Below, in pieces: positions 8,188-16,535 of a DNA stretch of 64,000 bases; the first letter of the stretch is position 1, and each line of letters opens with the position of its first letter. The notes beneath the pieces are model-generated. The model worked only from the letters and a program-made list of their open reading frames with translations, was not told the DNA's origin and did not search any database. The DNA lies in the NCBI RefSeq assembly GCF_037949285.1, contig NZ_CP149929.1, positions 1-64,000 on the forward strand. Reading direction: 5' to 3'. Both the position numbers and the translations under genes were made by a program. Source of the stretch: Thioclava sp. GXIMD4216 (GTDB taxonomy: Bacteria > Pseudomonadota > Alphaproteobacteria > Rhodobacterales > Rhodobacteraceae).

Positions 8188-9188
8188 GCCTGCCCACCGC
8201 CTCGACCATCCCGCCCCTGACACAGCGCCGGCTGGCCCTGACAGACCTGCTGCGCCGCCATTCCATGCTGGTGATCCTCGCGGTGCTCTACGCCATCGTG
8301 GCCAGCACCGCCAACGGCTTCATGACAGTCGATAACCAACTGAATATCCTGCGTAATATCGCCGTTCCCGGCATCATCGCCTGCGGCATGACGCTGGTGA
8401 TCATCGTCGGCGAGATCGACCTTTCGGTGGGCTCGATGGTGGCGGTCTCGTCCTGCATCACCGCATGGGTGGTGCAGCGCGCCTCGGGCCATGCCTTCGA
8501 ACCGCAGTGGTATTTCGTGGTGCTCGGGATCGTGGTGACGCTGGGCTTTGCCGCCGGTATCGGCTGGCTCAACGGTGCCCTGCGCCACCGGATCGGAGTG
8601 CCCACCTTCATCACCTCGCTGGCGATGATGGCCACGCTTGCGGGGCTGGCCAACCTGATCACCAACGGCTCGGCCATCGAGGCTTTCCCCTCGTGGTATT
8701 ACATCATCGGCAGCGGGCGCCTGCTGGGGGTGCCGGTGCCGGTCTATCTGCTGCTGTTCACCTTCGTGCTGACCTTCGTGATTGCCAATTACACCACGCT
8801 GGGGCGGGCGATCTATTCGGTCGGCGGCAATATGGAGGCCGCGCGCCTGTCGGGCATCAATGTCTGGCGCACCAAGACGATCTGCATGATGCTGGTGGCG
8901 GTCTTTGCGGCGATTGGCGGCATCGTCTATTCCTCGCTGATCAATTCCGGCAATCCCACCATCGCGCGCGGCATGGAGCTCGAGGTGATCTCTGCGGTGA
9001 TCATTGGCGGCGTCAGCCTGTTTGGCGGGCGCGGCTCGGTTTTCGGGGCGTTTATCGGCGTGCTGTTTCTGGGCGTGGTGATCAATGCGATGACGCTTTG
9101 GGGCTTCAACCCCTATGCCCAGCAGGTGGTGCGCGGGGCGCTGATCCTTGCCGCGGTCTTCGTCAATTTCACCATCGACCGCCGATGA
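8184..9188 (+). CDS. Sugar ABC importer permease (RbsC-like)
   Basis: A 334-residue, strongly hydrophobic permease of the ribose/xylose type with about eight to ten membrane segments. The family mark GEIDLSVGSMVAVSS is seen near residue 75, followed by GWLNGALRHRIGVPTFITSLA and the later YSVGGNMEAARLSGINV loop, which contacts the ATPase. It starts inside the ATPase stop (ATGA) and ends inside the epimerase-like start (ATGA). Only one permease gene is present, so a homodimer is expected as in RbsC. Confidence 0.9.
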   Translation: MSLPTASTIPPLTQRRLALTDLLRRHSMLVILAVLYAIVASTANGFMTVDNQLNILRNIAVPGIIACGMTLVIIVGEIDLSVGSMVAVSSCITAWVVQRASGHAFEPQWYFVVLGIVVTLGFAAGIGWLNGALRHRIGVPTFITSLAMMATLAGLANLITNGSAIEAFPSWYYIIGSGRLLGVPVPVYLLLFTFVLTFVIANYTTLGRAIYSVGGNMEAARLSGINVWRTKTICMMLVAVFAAIGGIVYSSLINSGNPTIARGMELEVISAVIIGGVSLFGGRGSVFGAFIGVLFLGVVINAMTLWGFNPYAQQVVRGALILAAVFVNFTIDRR

Positions 9189-10273
9189 GCCCCCCGCTTC
9201 CCCCTGCCCCGCTTCCCCCTTCTGCGCAACTGACTCCTGCGCGCGAGATCGGCCCCGTGCAGGAGCTGCGCTGGGACAGGGGCTATCTGGCGGTGCAGAG
9301 CCTCGGGGCGATGATCCGCGATCTGGCCCTGACCCTGCCCGATGGGCGCCTGCATCGCCCGCTGGCCCGCGCGCCGTGGCTGGACCGGCCCGATCACGGG
9401 CAAAGCGGGCTGATGGCGGGGCTGTCCGGCGAATGGCCCTGTGTGCCCTTCGGGGCCGCGGGCGAGCCGGTGGCCGCGCAATGGCAGGGCGCGGCAGGCA
9501 TCTGGGAGGACCCGCTGCCACATGGCACGGCCGCCCATCTGCACTGGGATCTGGGGCTGGCCTCCACTCCGCCCACCCCGTCAGGCCCACCCACCCCGAT
9601 GATCACGGCCGAGATCGCGCTGCCCGCGCCCCATCCCGTCGCCCGCCTGCGCCGCACCCTGCGGCCACGGGGTTGCGGCCTCGAGATCGGGCTCGAGATC
9701 CTGCCACGGCGCGACGGCGATCTGCCCATCGGGCTGCATCCGGTTCTGGCGCTGCCCGAGCGCAGGGGCGCGGCCCGGATCGAGATCGACGGGCTGAGCC
9801 ATGTCTGGACCCATCCCGCCGATCCGGCGGCCGACCCCTCGCCCGTCCGCCCCGCCCGACGGGCGGCGGGGCTGGCCGCGCTGCCGCTGCGGGACGGGCA
9901 TCGGGGCGATGGGCTGGATCTGTCGCGCCTGCCGCTTGCAGGGGCCAGCGAGACGCGGCTTCTGGCGGTGGCAAAGGGCGGGGCTGTGCGGCTGCATGAC
10001 CATCACGCGGGCCTGTGCACCGAGCTGCGCTATGACGCGGCGCTGTTCCCCGCGCTGATGATCTGGGTCTCCAATCGTGGCCGCGCCCATGCGCCGTGGA
10101 ACGGGCAGCATCTGGCGCTGGGGCTGGAACCGGTGCGGGCCTGTTTCGATCTGGGCGTCGCGGCCTCCCGTGCCGCCACGCCGCTGCGTCAGGAGGGGGT
10201 GGCCACAACCTATCCCTTCCGCGCCGGCCACTGGCTTGCCACCCGTTACCACATCGGCATACGCGCCCTTTAG
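9185..10273 (+). CDS. Aldose 1-epimerase-like (galactose mutarotase fold) protein
   Basis: A 362-residue protein resembling the aldose 1-epimerase / mutarotase beta-sandwich family: ELRWDRGYLAVQSLGAMIRDL at the start, a segment LPIGLHPVLALP carrying the conserved His, and a C-terminal WVSNRGRAHAPWNGQHLALGLEP strand. The N-terminus is proline-rich and low in complexity, and it is ATGA-coupled to the permease. A mutarotase would speed anomer exchange of the imported sugar before the isomerase acts. It closes the plus-strand operon; 88 bases further on the LacI gene ends on the other strand. Confidence 0.7.
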   Translation: MSPPLPPAPLPPSAQLTPAREIGPVQELRWDRGYLAVQSLGAMIRDLALTLPDGRLHRPLARAPWLDRPDHGQSGLMAGLSGEWPCVPFGAAGEPVAAQWQGAAGIWEDPLPHGTAAHLHWDLGLASTPPTPSGPPTPMITAEIALPAPHPVARLRRTLRPRGCGLEIGLEILPRRDGDLPIGLHPVLALPERRGAARIEIDGLSHVWTHPADPAADPSPVRPARRAAGLAALPLRDGHRGDGLDLSRLPLAGASETRLLAVAKGGAVRLHDHHAGLCTELRYDAALFPALMIWVSNRGRAHAPWNGQHLALGLEPVRACFDLGVAASRAATPLRQEGVATTYPFRAGHWLATRYHIGIRAL

Positions 10274-10320
10274 GGGCCTGCCATATGCCCCCCGTCGCGG
10301 GACGAAGGAACGGGCCACAG

Positions 10321-10360
10321 AAACAGGACGAAGGAAACAGGACGAAGGAAACAGGACAGG
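10321..10360. repeat. Short tandem repeat between convergent genes
   Basis: Two exact 14-base units AAACAGGACGAAGG (10321-10334 and 10335-10348) and a third partial copy (10349-10360) fill the space between the ends of the mutarotase-like gene and the lacI-type gene. No role is evident; it may have arisen by slippage. Confidence 0.75.
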
Positions 10361-10361
10361 G

Positions 10362-11369
10362 TCAGCCAGAGCGCAACGGGGCGGTGGAATGCCGCTCGAT
10401 CAGGGTCACATCCAGCGTGATCTCTTCGGCCCCGCCATGATCGACGGCCTTGATCCGCGCCAGAAGATTGTCCACGCTCTGGCGCGCGATCTCGTCCACC
10501 GGCTGGCGGATCGTGGTCAGGTCCGGCCAGACGCAGCGCGCCATCGGATTGTCGTCAAAGCCCGTCACCGACAGATCCTCGGGCAGCTCCAGACCCAGCC
10601 GCTTGGCCGCCCGCATCGCCGCCACCGCCGCGATATCGCTGGTGGCAAGGATCGCGCTGGGGCGGGCCGCCTGTGACAGAAGACCGAAGGCCAGCGCCTC
10701 GCAGGAGCGCACGTTATGCGTCTCGCCCAGCACCAGCGCGGGGGGCGCGAGCCCCTCGGCCTCGAAGGCCTCGATCATGCCCTGCGCCCGCAGCCGGATC
10801 GGCTCGGAATGCGACGGGGCCCCCAGAATGACCACCTCCCGATGGCCGAGCGCAAGCAGATGCCGCGCCGCCAGCCCGCCGCCCATCTTGTGGTCCGACC
10901 CGATGGTCAGCACCGGCGCGCCCTGCGCATGACGGTCGATGGCCACAATGGGAATGCCGGTATCGGCCAGCGCCTGCAACCCTTCCGGCCCCGCCCCGAT
11001 CGCCGCCACCAGCAGCCCGTCCACCTGTTTGGCGGCAAAGGTGTCCACATAGGCTTTCTCGCGGGCGGGGTCTTCGGCGGTGGAACAGATCAGCGCCTGA
11101 TAGCCCTGCTGGAACAGGCATTGCTCGATACGATGGGCCAGACGGGCGAAGAACTCGACCTCGAGCGAGGGCAGCATCACCCCGATCAGGTTGGACCGCC
11201 CGCTGCGCAGGGTCCGCGCCCCCGCATTGGGCTGGTAATTGAGCGCCCGCGCGGCCTGCTCGACCCGCGCGCGCACCTCCTGCGAGACATAGCCGCTGTG
11301 ATTGAGCGCCCGCGAGACCGTGGACACCGAGGTGCCTGCCTGTCTGGCGATATCCTTGATGCTGACCAT
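10362..11369 (-). CDS. LacI-family transcriptional regulator of the sugar operon
   Basis: A 335-residue LacI/GalR regulator. The N-terminal helix-turn-helix reads SIKDIARQAGTSVSTVSRAL, followed by the hinge region with a NYQPNAGARTLRSG segment. The rest is the periplasmic-binding-like effector domain (VDGLLVAAIG, IPIVAIDRHA, AILATSDIAAVAAMRAA, VTGFDDNPMA). The frame is open another 107 codons upstream, but the helix-turn-helix fixes the start at 11369. It is convergent to the sugar operon and the only dedicated regulator next to it, so it probably represses that operon and is released by the sugar or an intermediate. Confidence 0.85.
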   Translation of the reverse strand: MVSIKDIARQAGTSVSTVSRALNHSGYVSQEVRARVEQAARALNYQPNAGARTLRSGRSNLIGVMLPSLEVEFFARLAHRIEQCLFQQGYQALICSTAEDPAREKAYVDTFAAKQVDGLLVAAIGAGPEGLQALADTGIPIVAIDRHAQGAPVLTIGSDHKMGGGLAARHLLALGHREVVILGAPSHSEPIRLRAQGMIEAFEAEGLAPPALVLGETHNVRSCEALAFGLLSQAARPSAILATSDIAAVAAMRAAKRLGLELPEDLSVTGFDDNPMARCVWPDLTTIRQPVDEIARQSVDNLLARIKAVDHGGAEEITLDVTLIERHSTAPLRSG

Positions 11370-11655
11370 ATGCCCCCGCTTCCGGACCTCTGCCTGTGCC
11401 ACCGCTTCCCCGCACGGCCCGATCCCGGGGCAGGCCGCAAGCGGCGCGCCGCATGGCGGAAGGCAGGGCCATAGCAAAGCCATAGCAAGACCCTCGGGCC
11501 TGTTGCCAATTCTCCCGCTTTTCGGGCGCAGGCGCAAGGCAGAACGGCGGGGCCAGAACGAACGGGGCCAAACCGCGAAAGCGCGGCATAGAGGCAGGCG
11601 GCATAGCGGCAGGAGGCGGCCCGACATCGGAGCTATGCCCGAGCGCAAAGCCGCC

Positions 11656-12423
11656 CTATACAGGCCCGCCCCGCTGCATCGGCCCATCACGTTCGGGCCT
11701 CTCCCCGATCCCCCTGTCCCTGCCAGATCCTTCCTCCGATGATCCTTCCCCCGATACCCCCGGCCCAGATCCCCCCTGCCTTGTCCCCCGCAGCCCCGCC
11801 GCAGGCGGCGTGGTTTCGGCCAGAGCCGTGCCCAGATGGCGCGCGATGATCTCTTCGGCCAGCACCTCCAGCGAGCAGCGCCGGTTCATCGCGGTCTTCT
11901 GCAGATGGCGGTGGGTCTGCTCCGGCGGCAGGCCCTCGATGCGGGTCAGCAGGATCTTGGCCAGTTGCACCACCGACAGCGACAGATGCCGCCGCTCGAC
12001 CTCGGCGATGCGCTGCGCATGGGCCTGCCGCCGTTGCCGGATGTCGCGCGCGATCAGCAGATTGGTCAACAATCCGAAGGGCTTGACCGGACGCTCGATC
12101 ACCGCGGCCGCACGCAGCCCCAGCACGATCTGCAAGGTGGCGGGGTCTTCGTATCCGGCCAGCGCGATGATCGGCGGATGGCGGTCATCGACATGTTCGG
12201 CCAGCGCCAGCAGCTCGGCGCGGATATCGGTATCGACCGTGGTGATCACCACATCCACATCCAGCGGCAGCGCCTGCGGAACGGGCCAGCTCAGCTGCGG
12301 CAGGCAGCCGATGCGGATCAGGTGGCTCACAAGCTCCTGCGCCTCTTCCTCCGGAGGCAGGAAAACCAGCACTTTCATCCCCTTGAGGTCGCTGATCTTC
12401 GGCATGTTGCGGGCTTTAGACAT
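11656..12423 (-). CDS. AmiR-like ANTAR-domain antitermination regulator
   Basis: A 255-residue protein with an AmiR layout: a pseudo-receiver domain (KVLVFLPPEEEAQELV; no phospho-acceptor Asp at the expected strand end), a helical linker (QRRQAHAQRIAEVERRH) and a C-terminal ANTAR domain near 145-195. ANTAR proteins bind paired stem-loops in leader RNA and prevent termination. AmiR is usually near 195 residues; here a Gly/Ser/Arg-rich tail of about 60 residues is added, which looks like read-through of GC-rich sequence or a disordered extension. It overlaps the AmiC-like gene by 8 bases, matching the amiC-amiR pairing in which AmiC holds AmiR inactive until an amide binds. Confidence 0.8.
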   Translation of the reverse strand: MSKARNMPKISDLKGMKVLVFLPPEEEAQELVSHLIRIGCLPQLSWPVPQALPLDVDVVITTVDTDIRAELLALAEHVDDRHPPIIALAGYEDPATLQIVLGLRAAAVIERPVKPFGLLTNLLIARDIRQRRQAHAQRIAEVERRHLSLSVVQLAKILLTRIEGLPPEQTHRHLQKTAMNRRCSLEVLAEEIIARHLGTALAETTPPAAGLRGTRQGGSGPGVSGEGSSEEGSGRDRGIGERPERDGPMQRGGPV

Positions 12424-13585
12424 GCTCCGGATAGGCCCCTCCGAAATGGTGCTGCACCATGAAGGGCTCGGGCTTGACCCTGCGCGCGGCCTCCCCGATC
12501 ACCTCGAACACGCCCTGCGCGGAGGCCTGCGCGATGCGGGGCCACAGATAGCTGTGATGGGTGTCCATATCCAGCTTGACCGGCCCCTGCGGCGCGTCAA
12601 ACCGCACCGTGCCGAGCGCCTCCAGCAAGGGCGACAGCCCCGCCTGCCCTGCCCGTCCGGCAAACCCCGCCTGCGCCGCGGCAAGGGCGAACATCCAGAC
12701 CTGCGAATAGGCCGCCTCCGCCCCTGCGGTGATCGGGGCCTGCGCCCCGAAGCGCGCGCGATAGGCGGCCACAAAGCGCAGGCTGGCATCGCTGCGCAGC
12801 GACGAGAAATAGGGCGCCGCCGCCAGACAGCCCTCGGCCAGCTCGGCGCCCATCTGCGCCAGATCGGCCTCGTTGGTGGCCACGCTGGCAATCGGCACGC
12901 CCCGCCCGCGCAGGGGACTGCGCGCGAAGGCCTCGTGCAGCTTGACCGTATCGCGCCCGACAAGGGTCGAGTAGATCACATCGGGGGCCAGTGCCTCGGC
13001 CTGCGCCATCACCTGTTGCAGCGCCTCGGCAGAGACCTCGAACGGCAGGTAGATCTCGGCGCAGACCGTGCCCTGCGCCTGTTCGAAAAGATCGCGCATG
13101 ATGCGGTTGGATTCATGGGCGAACACGTAGTTATTGCCCACGAAAAACACCCGTTTGCCATAGCGGGTCAGGATATGCGCGGCCAGTTGCACCGAATTCT
13201 GGTTCGGGGCGGCACCGGTATACAGGCAGTTGCGCGAGAATTCGAACCCCTCGTAGAGCGTGGGATAGAACAGCAAGGCCCCCCGCCCCTCGACCACCGG
13301 CAGCGTGGCCTTGCGCGAGTTCGACATATGGGTGCCGAAAAACACCTGCACATCGGCCTCGGCGCAAAGCCGTTCGGCGGCGCGGCGGTAATCGGCGGCA
13401 CCGGCCCCGATATCGGGCAGATGCGGCACCAGCGGGCGGCCATTCACGCCGCCCTGCGCATTGACCTCCTCGATCGCCAGACAGGTCGCGCGGATCTGGG
13501 TTTTCTCGACTTCGGCGGTCAGGCTATGGGGCGAGAACAGCAGCCCCACCGGCAGCCCGTCCGGTCTATGCGTCATCGCCGCCAT
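12416..13585 (-). CDS. AmiC-like amide-sensing periplasmic-binding-fold regulator
   Basis: A 389-residue protein of the AmiC/UrtA group of type I binding proteins, without a visible signal peptide, which fits a cytoplasmic sensor rather than a transporter subunit. Characteristic segments are VGLLFSPHSLTAEVEKTQ at the N-terminus, FFGTHMSNSRKATLPVVE, LLFYPTLYEGFE and the later ANTAR-partner-like C-terminus (MDTHHSYLWPRIAQ). The ATG at 13585 overlaps the amidase stop (TGATG). By analogy with Pseudomonas AmiC it should bind short amides or urea and control the ANTAR protein encoded next. Confidence 0.8.
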   Translation of the reverse strand: MAAMTHRPDGLPVGLLFSPHSLTAEVEKTQIRATCLAIEEVNAQGGVNGRPLVPHLPDIGAGAADYRRAAERLCAEADVQVFFGTHMSNSRKATLPVVEGRGALLFYPTLYEGFEFSRNCLYTGAAPNQNSVQLAAHILTRYGKRVFFVGNNYVFAHESNRIMRDLFEQAQGTVCAEIYLPFEVSAEALQQVMAQAEALAPDVIYSTLVGRDTVKLHEAFARSPLRGRGVPIASVATNEADLAQMGAELAEGCLAAAPYFSSLRSDASLRFVAAYRARFGAQAPITAGAEAAYSQVWMFALAAAQAGFAGRAGQAGLSPLLEALGTVRFDAPQGPVKLDMDTHHSYLWPRIAQASAQGVFEVIGEAARRVKPEPFMVQHHFGGAYPEHV

Positions 13586-15102
13586 CACAGAACCGTCCAG
13601 TCCTGCGCCGCCTCGAAGGCCGCCCCCGCCTGATAGAGCCGCGCCTCCGAATGGTCCGGCCCGACCAGCATCATCCCCACCGGCAGCCCCGCGCTGCGGC
13701 CACAGGGCAGGCTGAGCGCGGGCAGCCCCGTCGCGTTGAACGGCGCGGTATTGGCATTCATCTCCAGCGCACGGGTCACGAAGGTTTCCGGGTCGCAGTC
13801 CGGACCGGGCAGCACCGGAGCCTTGAGCGGAACAGTGGGCATCAGCAGAAGATCGACCTCCTGAAAGGCGGCAAGATAGGCGGCTTTCAACCGTCGTACC
13901 AGATTTTGGGCTTTGGCATAGTAATACCCGTCATATTTGCCACCAAAATGATGCGCCGCAAGCAGAACCGACTTCATATCCGGCGGAAAAAGCGCCGCAT
14001 GGTCGCGCCAGTCGCGTTGTGCGCGCATCAGGCTGGTCACATACAACCCCTTCCAGTTCGAGCCGTAATTCAGCCCCTCCAGCAGCCGCACGGTGCCTTC
14101 GGTGGCAATCGGGGTCCAGATCGCATGCCCCTGACGGTGCAGCGGCACGCTGATCTCGTGCAGATCGGCCCCCAGACGGGCGAAGACCTGCGCGGCTGCG
14201 CGGATTTTCGCATCGACATCGGCCTCGGAATTGGCCCAGCCGAACGCCTCGCGCAGCAGCCCGATCCGCAGCCCGCCACAGCCCGCCGCAAGGCCCGCGC
14301 CATAGCGGCCCGCCCGCACCGGCTGCGCGCCCTGACGCGGGTCCAGCCCGTCGGGGCCTGCCAGCACGTCCAGCACACGCGCATTGGTGGCGATATCGGC
14401 GGTCATGATGCCCGCATGGTCCAGCGTCTGCTCGACCGGCATGATGCCGGTATAGGGCACCAGACCCCAGGTCGGTTTCATCCCGACAAACCCCGCATAG
14501 GCGGCAGGGATACGCACCGAGCCGCCCTGATCGGTGCCGATACCGATCTCGACCTCGCCACTGGCCACCAGCGCCGAGCAGCCCGAAGACGACCCCCCCG
14601 CCGAGCGCGTCTCGTCATGGGGGTTGCGCACCGGCCCCTGATCGCTGGTATGGCTGCTGCCCGAGACGCAGAAGAATTCGCATTGCGCCTTGCCCTCGAT
14701 GCGCGCGCCCGCCTCCAGCAGGCGGGTGACCACGGTGGCGTCGATCTCGGGCAGATAGCCGCGCAGCGGGCCTGCGCCATTCATCATCGGCACGCCCGCA
14801 AGGCAGATATTGTCCTTCAGCGCCACCCGCAGCCCCTTCAGCGGGCCGTCGGGCGCGCCCGCCACCGTGCTGCGGATGGCCCAGGCGTTATAGGGGTTGT
14901 CCTCGGGGGCGGGGCGCTGCCCCGGCAGGCGCGGGAAACGGGGCGCGGGCGGGGTGTCGGTCAGCGCATCGACCATCGCGTAGTCGGCGGCGACCCCCTC
15001 CAGCAGGCGGTGATAGGCGGGCAGCTCCGCCTCGGGGATGGCCAGTTGATAGGCGTCCGAGGCGGCCCGAACCGCCGCAAGATCCGGTTTGCGGATGGTC
15101 AT
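13585..15102 (-). CDS. Amidase-signature enzyme (Ser-cisSer-Lys amidase)
   Basis: A 505-residue amidase-signature hydrolase. The triad is clear: Lys96 in ALKDNI, Ser171 in AGGSSSG and nucleophile Ser195 in DQGGSVRIPA. These positions match those I recall for the Rhodococcus nitrile-pathway amidase, and the roughly 75-residue helical N-terminal domain before the signature also fits that subgroup. It hydrolyses a carboxamide to acid and ammonia in the cytoplasm. The start at 15102 follows GAAGGG. It lies 4 bases after the importer ATPase gene and before the AmiC/AmiR-like pair, so import, hydrolysis and sensing of the same amide are the likely theme. No nitrile hydratase gene is seen. Confidence 0.88.
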   Translation of the reverse strand: MTIRKPDLAAVRAASDAYQLAIPEAELPAYHRLLEGVAADYAMVDALTDTPPAPRFPRLPGQRPAPEDNPYNAWAIRSTVAGAPDGPLKGLRVALKDNICLAGVPMMNGAGPLRGYLPEIDATVVTRLLEAGARIEGKAQCEFFCVSGSSHTSDQGPVRNPHDETRSAGGSSSGCSALVASGEVEIGIGTDQGGSVRIPAAYAGFVGMKPTWGLVPYTGIMPVEQTLDHAGIMTADIATNARVLDVLAGPDGLDPRQGAQPVRAGRYGAGLAAGCGGLRIGLLREAFGWANSEADVDAKIRAAAQVFARLGADLHEISVPLHRQGHAIWTPIATEGTVRLLEGLNYGSNWKGLYVTSLMRAQRDWRDHAALFPPDMKSVLLAAHHFGGKYDGYYYAKAQNLVRRLKAAYLAAFQEVDLLLMPTVPLKAPVLPGPDCDPETFVTRALEMNANTAPFNATGLPALSLPCGRSAGLPVGMMLVGPDHSEARLYQAGAAFEAAQDWTVL

Positions 15103-15106
15103 GATA

Positions 15107-15811
15107 TTACCCTTCAATTCCGATAAAGGTTTTCGCCTGCTCGATCGAGCCGGCGGCGGCGGGCTCGATCACCCCCTCGATCCGGCCCTTATTCACCGTC
15201 AGCACGCGGTCGCAGATCTGCCACAGGAAATCGATATCCTGCTCGACCAGCAGGATCGCCAGCCCGCGCTCGCGGCGCAAATGGTGCAGCACGTCCAGGA
15301 TCTCGTCGCAGATCGAGGGCTGGATGCCCTCGGTCGGCTCGTCCAGCAAGATCACATCGGGCGCCCCGCACAGACAGCGCGCCAGCGCCAGAAGCTGTTG
15401 CTCGCCGCCCGACAGCATGCCCGCCTGCCGCTCGAACAGCCGTTCGAGCCGCGGAAACAGCGCCCGCGTCTCGGCCAGAGCCGCGCGCGTCCGGCCGAAA
15501 TCCTTCACACAGCCCATGCGCAGGTTTTCCTCGACGCTCAGCTGCAAAAACAGCTGCTTGCCCTGCGGCACATAGCCGATCCCGCAGCGGGCGCGGGCTT
15601 GCGGCGGCAGGCGGTCCAGCGGCTGGCCGGCCTTTTGCACCTGCCCCGACCATGCCGGAAGCCCGCCCATGATGGCGCGCAACAGCGTGGTCTTGCCCAT
15701 GCCATTACGCCCCAGAAGGCCGAGACATTCCCCCTGCCCCAGCGAGAGCGTCACCCCGTTCAGCACCGGCACCCGCGCATAGCCCGATTTCAGATCGCGT
15801 ATCTCAAGCAT
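15107..15811 (-). CDS. Urea/amide-type ABC importer ATPase, UrtE/LivF-like
   Basis: A 234-residue ATPase of the branched-chain amino acid/urea (HAAT) family. Walker A is GRNGMGKT at 34-41, the signature LSGGEQQLLALARCL and Walker B VILLDEPTEGIQP. The GRNGMGKTTLLRAIMG form and the EGIQPSI ending of Walker B are the usual marks of the LivF/UrtE subunit. The start at 15811 overlaps the UrtD-like stop by 8 bases. Confidence 0.9.
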   Translation of the reverse strand: MLEIRDLKSGYARVPVLNGVTLSLGQGECLGLLGRNGMGKTTLLRAIMGGLPAWSGQVQKAGQPLDRLPPQARARCGIGYVPQGKQLFLQLSVEENLRMGCVKDFGRTRAALAETRALFPRLERLFERQAGMLSGGEQQLLALARCLCGAPDVILLDEPTEGIQPSICDEILDVLHHLRRERGLAILLVEQDIDFLWQICDRVLTVNKGRIEGVIEPAAAGSIEQAKTFIGIEG

Positions 15812-16535
15812 CCGCCTGCTCCTTCCGTCCCAGATAGGCGGCCCGCACCTGCGGATCGCGGGCCACCTGCGCAAAACTGCCCTGCGCAATGATCCGGCCC
15901 CGTTCGAACACCGTCACCTCCGCCCCGAGCAGGCGGATGAACTCCATGTCATGCTCGACCACGATCACCGCGCTTTCGCGGGTGATCTGCCGGATCAGCG
16001 CCACCGTCCTGAGGCTTTCGTCATGGGTCATCCCCGCCGCAGGCTCGTCCAGCAGCGCCAGCTTGGGCCGCGAGGCAAGGATCTGCCCCAGCTCGACCCA
16101 TTGGCGCTGGCCATGCGCCAGCTCGGCACAGGGCGTCTCGCGCAGCTCATGCAGCCCGATCCGGTGCAGCACCGCCTCGACCTCGGCGGCCAGCTCCGCC
16201 CCGCGCAGCCTGCGGCTGGCGGCCAGTTCGATATTGGCGCGCAGGCTCAGCCCCTCGAAAAGGCTGGGCACCTGCGTCTTCACCCCGATGCCGCGCCGCG
16301 CGATCTCGAAGGGCCTGAGCCCCTGCAACGGCTGCCCGTCAAAGCGGATCGTGCCACGGCTGGGCGCATATTGCCCGCTCAGCAGCCGGAAGAAGGTGGT
16401 CTTGCCCGCCCCGTTGGGGCCGATCAGGCAGCGCAGCTCGCGCGGGCGCAGGTCGAAATCGACCGCCCCCACGGCATCGACCCCGCCAAAGCTGATCCCC
16501 AGCCCGCGGGCCTGCAACAGCGTGTCATGCGTCAT
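15804..16535 (-). CDS. Urea/amide-type ABC importer ATPase, UrtD/LivG-like
   Basis: A 243-residue ATPase with Walker A GPNGAGKT at 39-46, a LAHGQRQWVELGQILA signature and LALLDEPAAGM Walker B, as in LivG/UrtD subunits. Two starts are possible: 16535 (preceded by GAGGG) and 16553, six codons longer; the shorter is chosen from family alignment. It overlaps the upstream permease by 11 bases, so all importer genes are coupled. Confidence 0.88.
   Translation of the reverse strand: MTHDTLLQARGLGISFGGVDAVGAVDFDLRPRELRCLIGPNGAGKTTFFRLLSGQYAPSRGTIRFDGQPLQGLRPFEIARRGIGVKTQVPSLFEGLSLRANIELAASRRLRGAELAAEVEAVLHRIGLHELRETPCAELAHGQRQWVELGQILASRPKLALLDEPAAGMTHDESLRTVALIRQITRESAVIVVEHDMEFIRLLGAEVTVFERGRIIAQGSFAQVARDPQVRAAYLGRKEQADA

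Noticed and set aside
8097..9590. 497-codon minus-strand frame opposite permease and epimerase genes
   Set aside because: Arg/Ala/Pro/His-rich shadow without motifs; two coupled plus-strand genes cover the same DNA.
11810..13633. 607-codon plus-strand frame across the AmiC/AmiR-like genes
   Set aside because: Low-complexity translation; the minus-strand genes show ordered domains and coupled starts.
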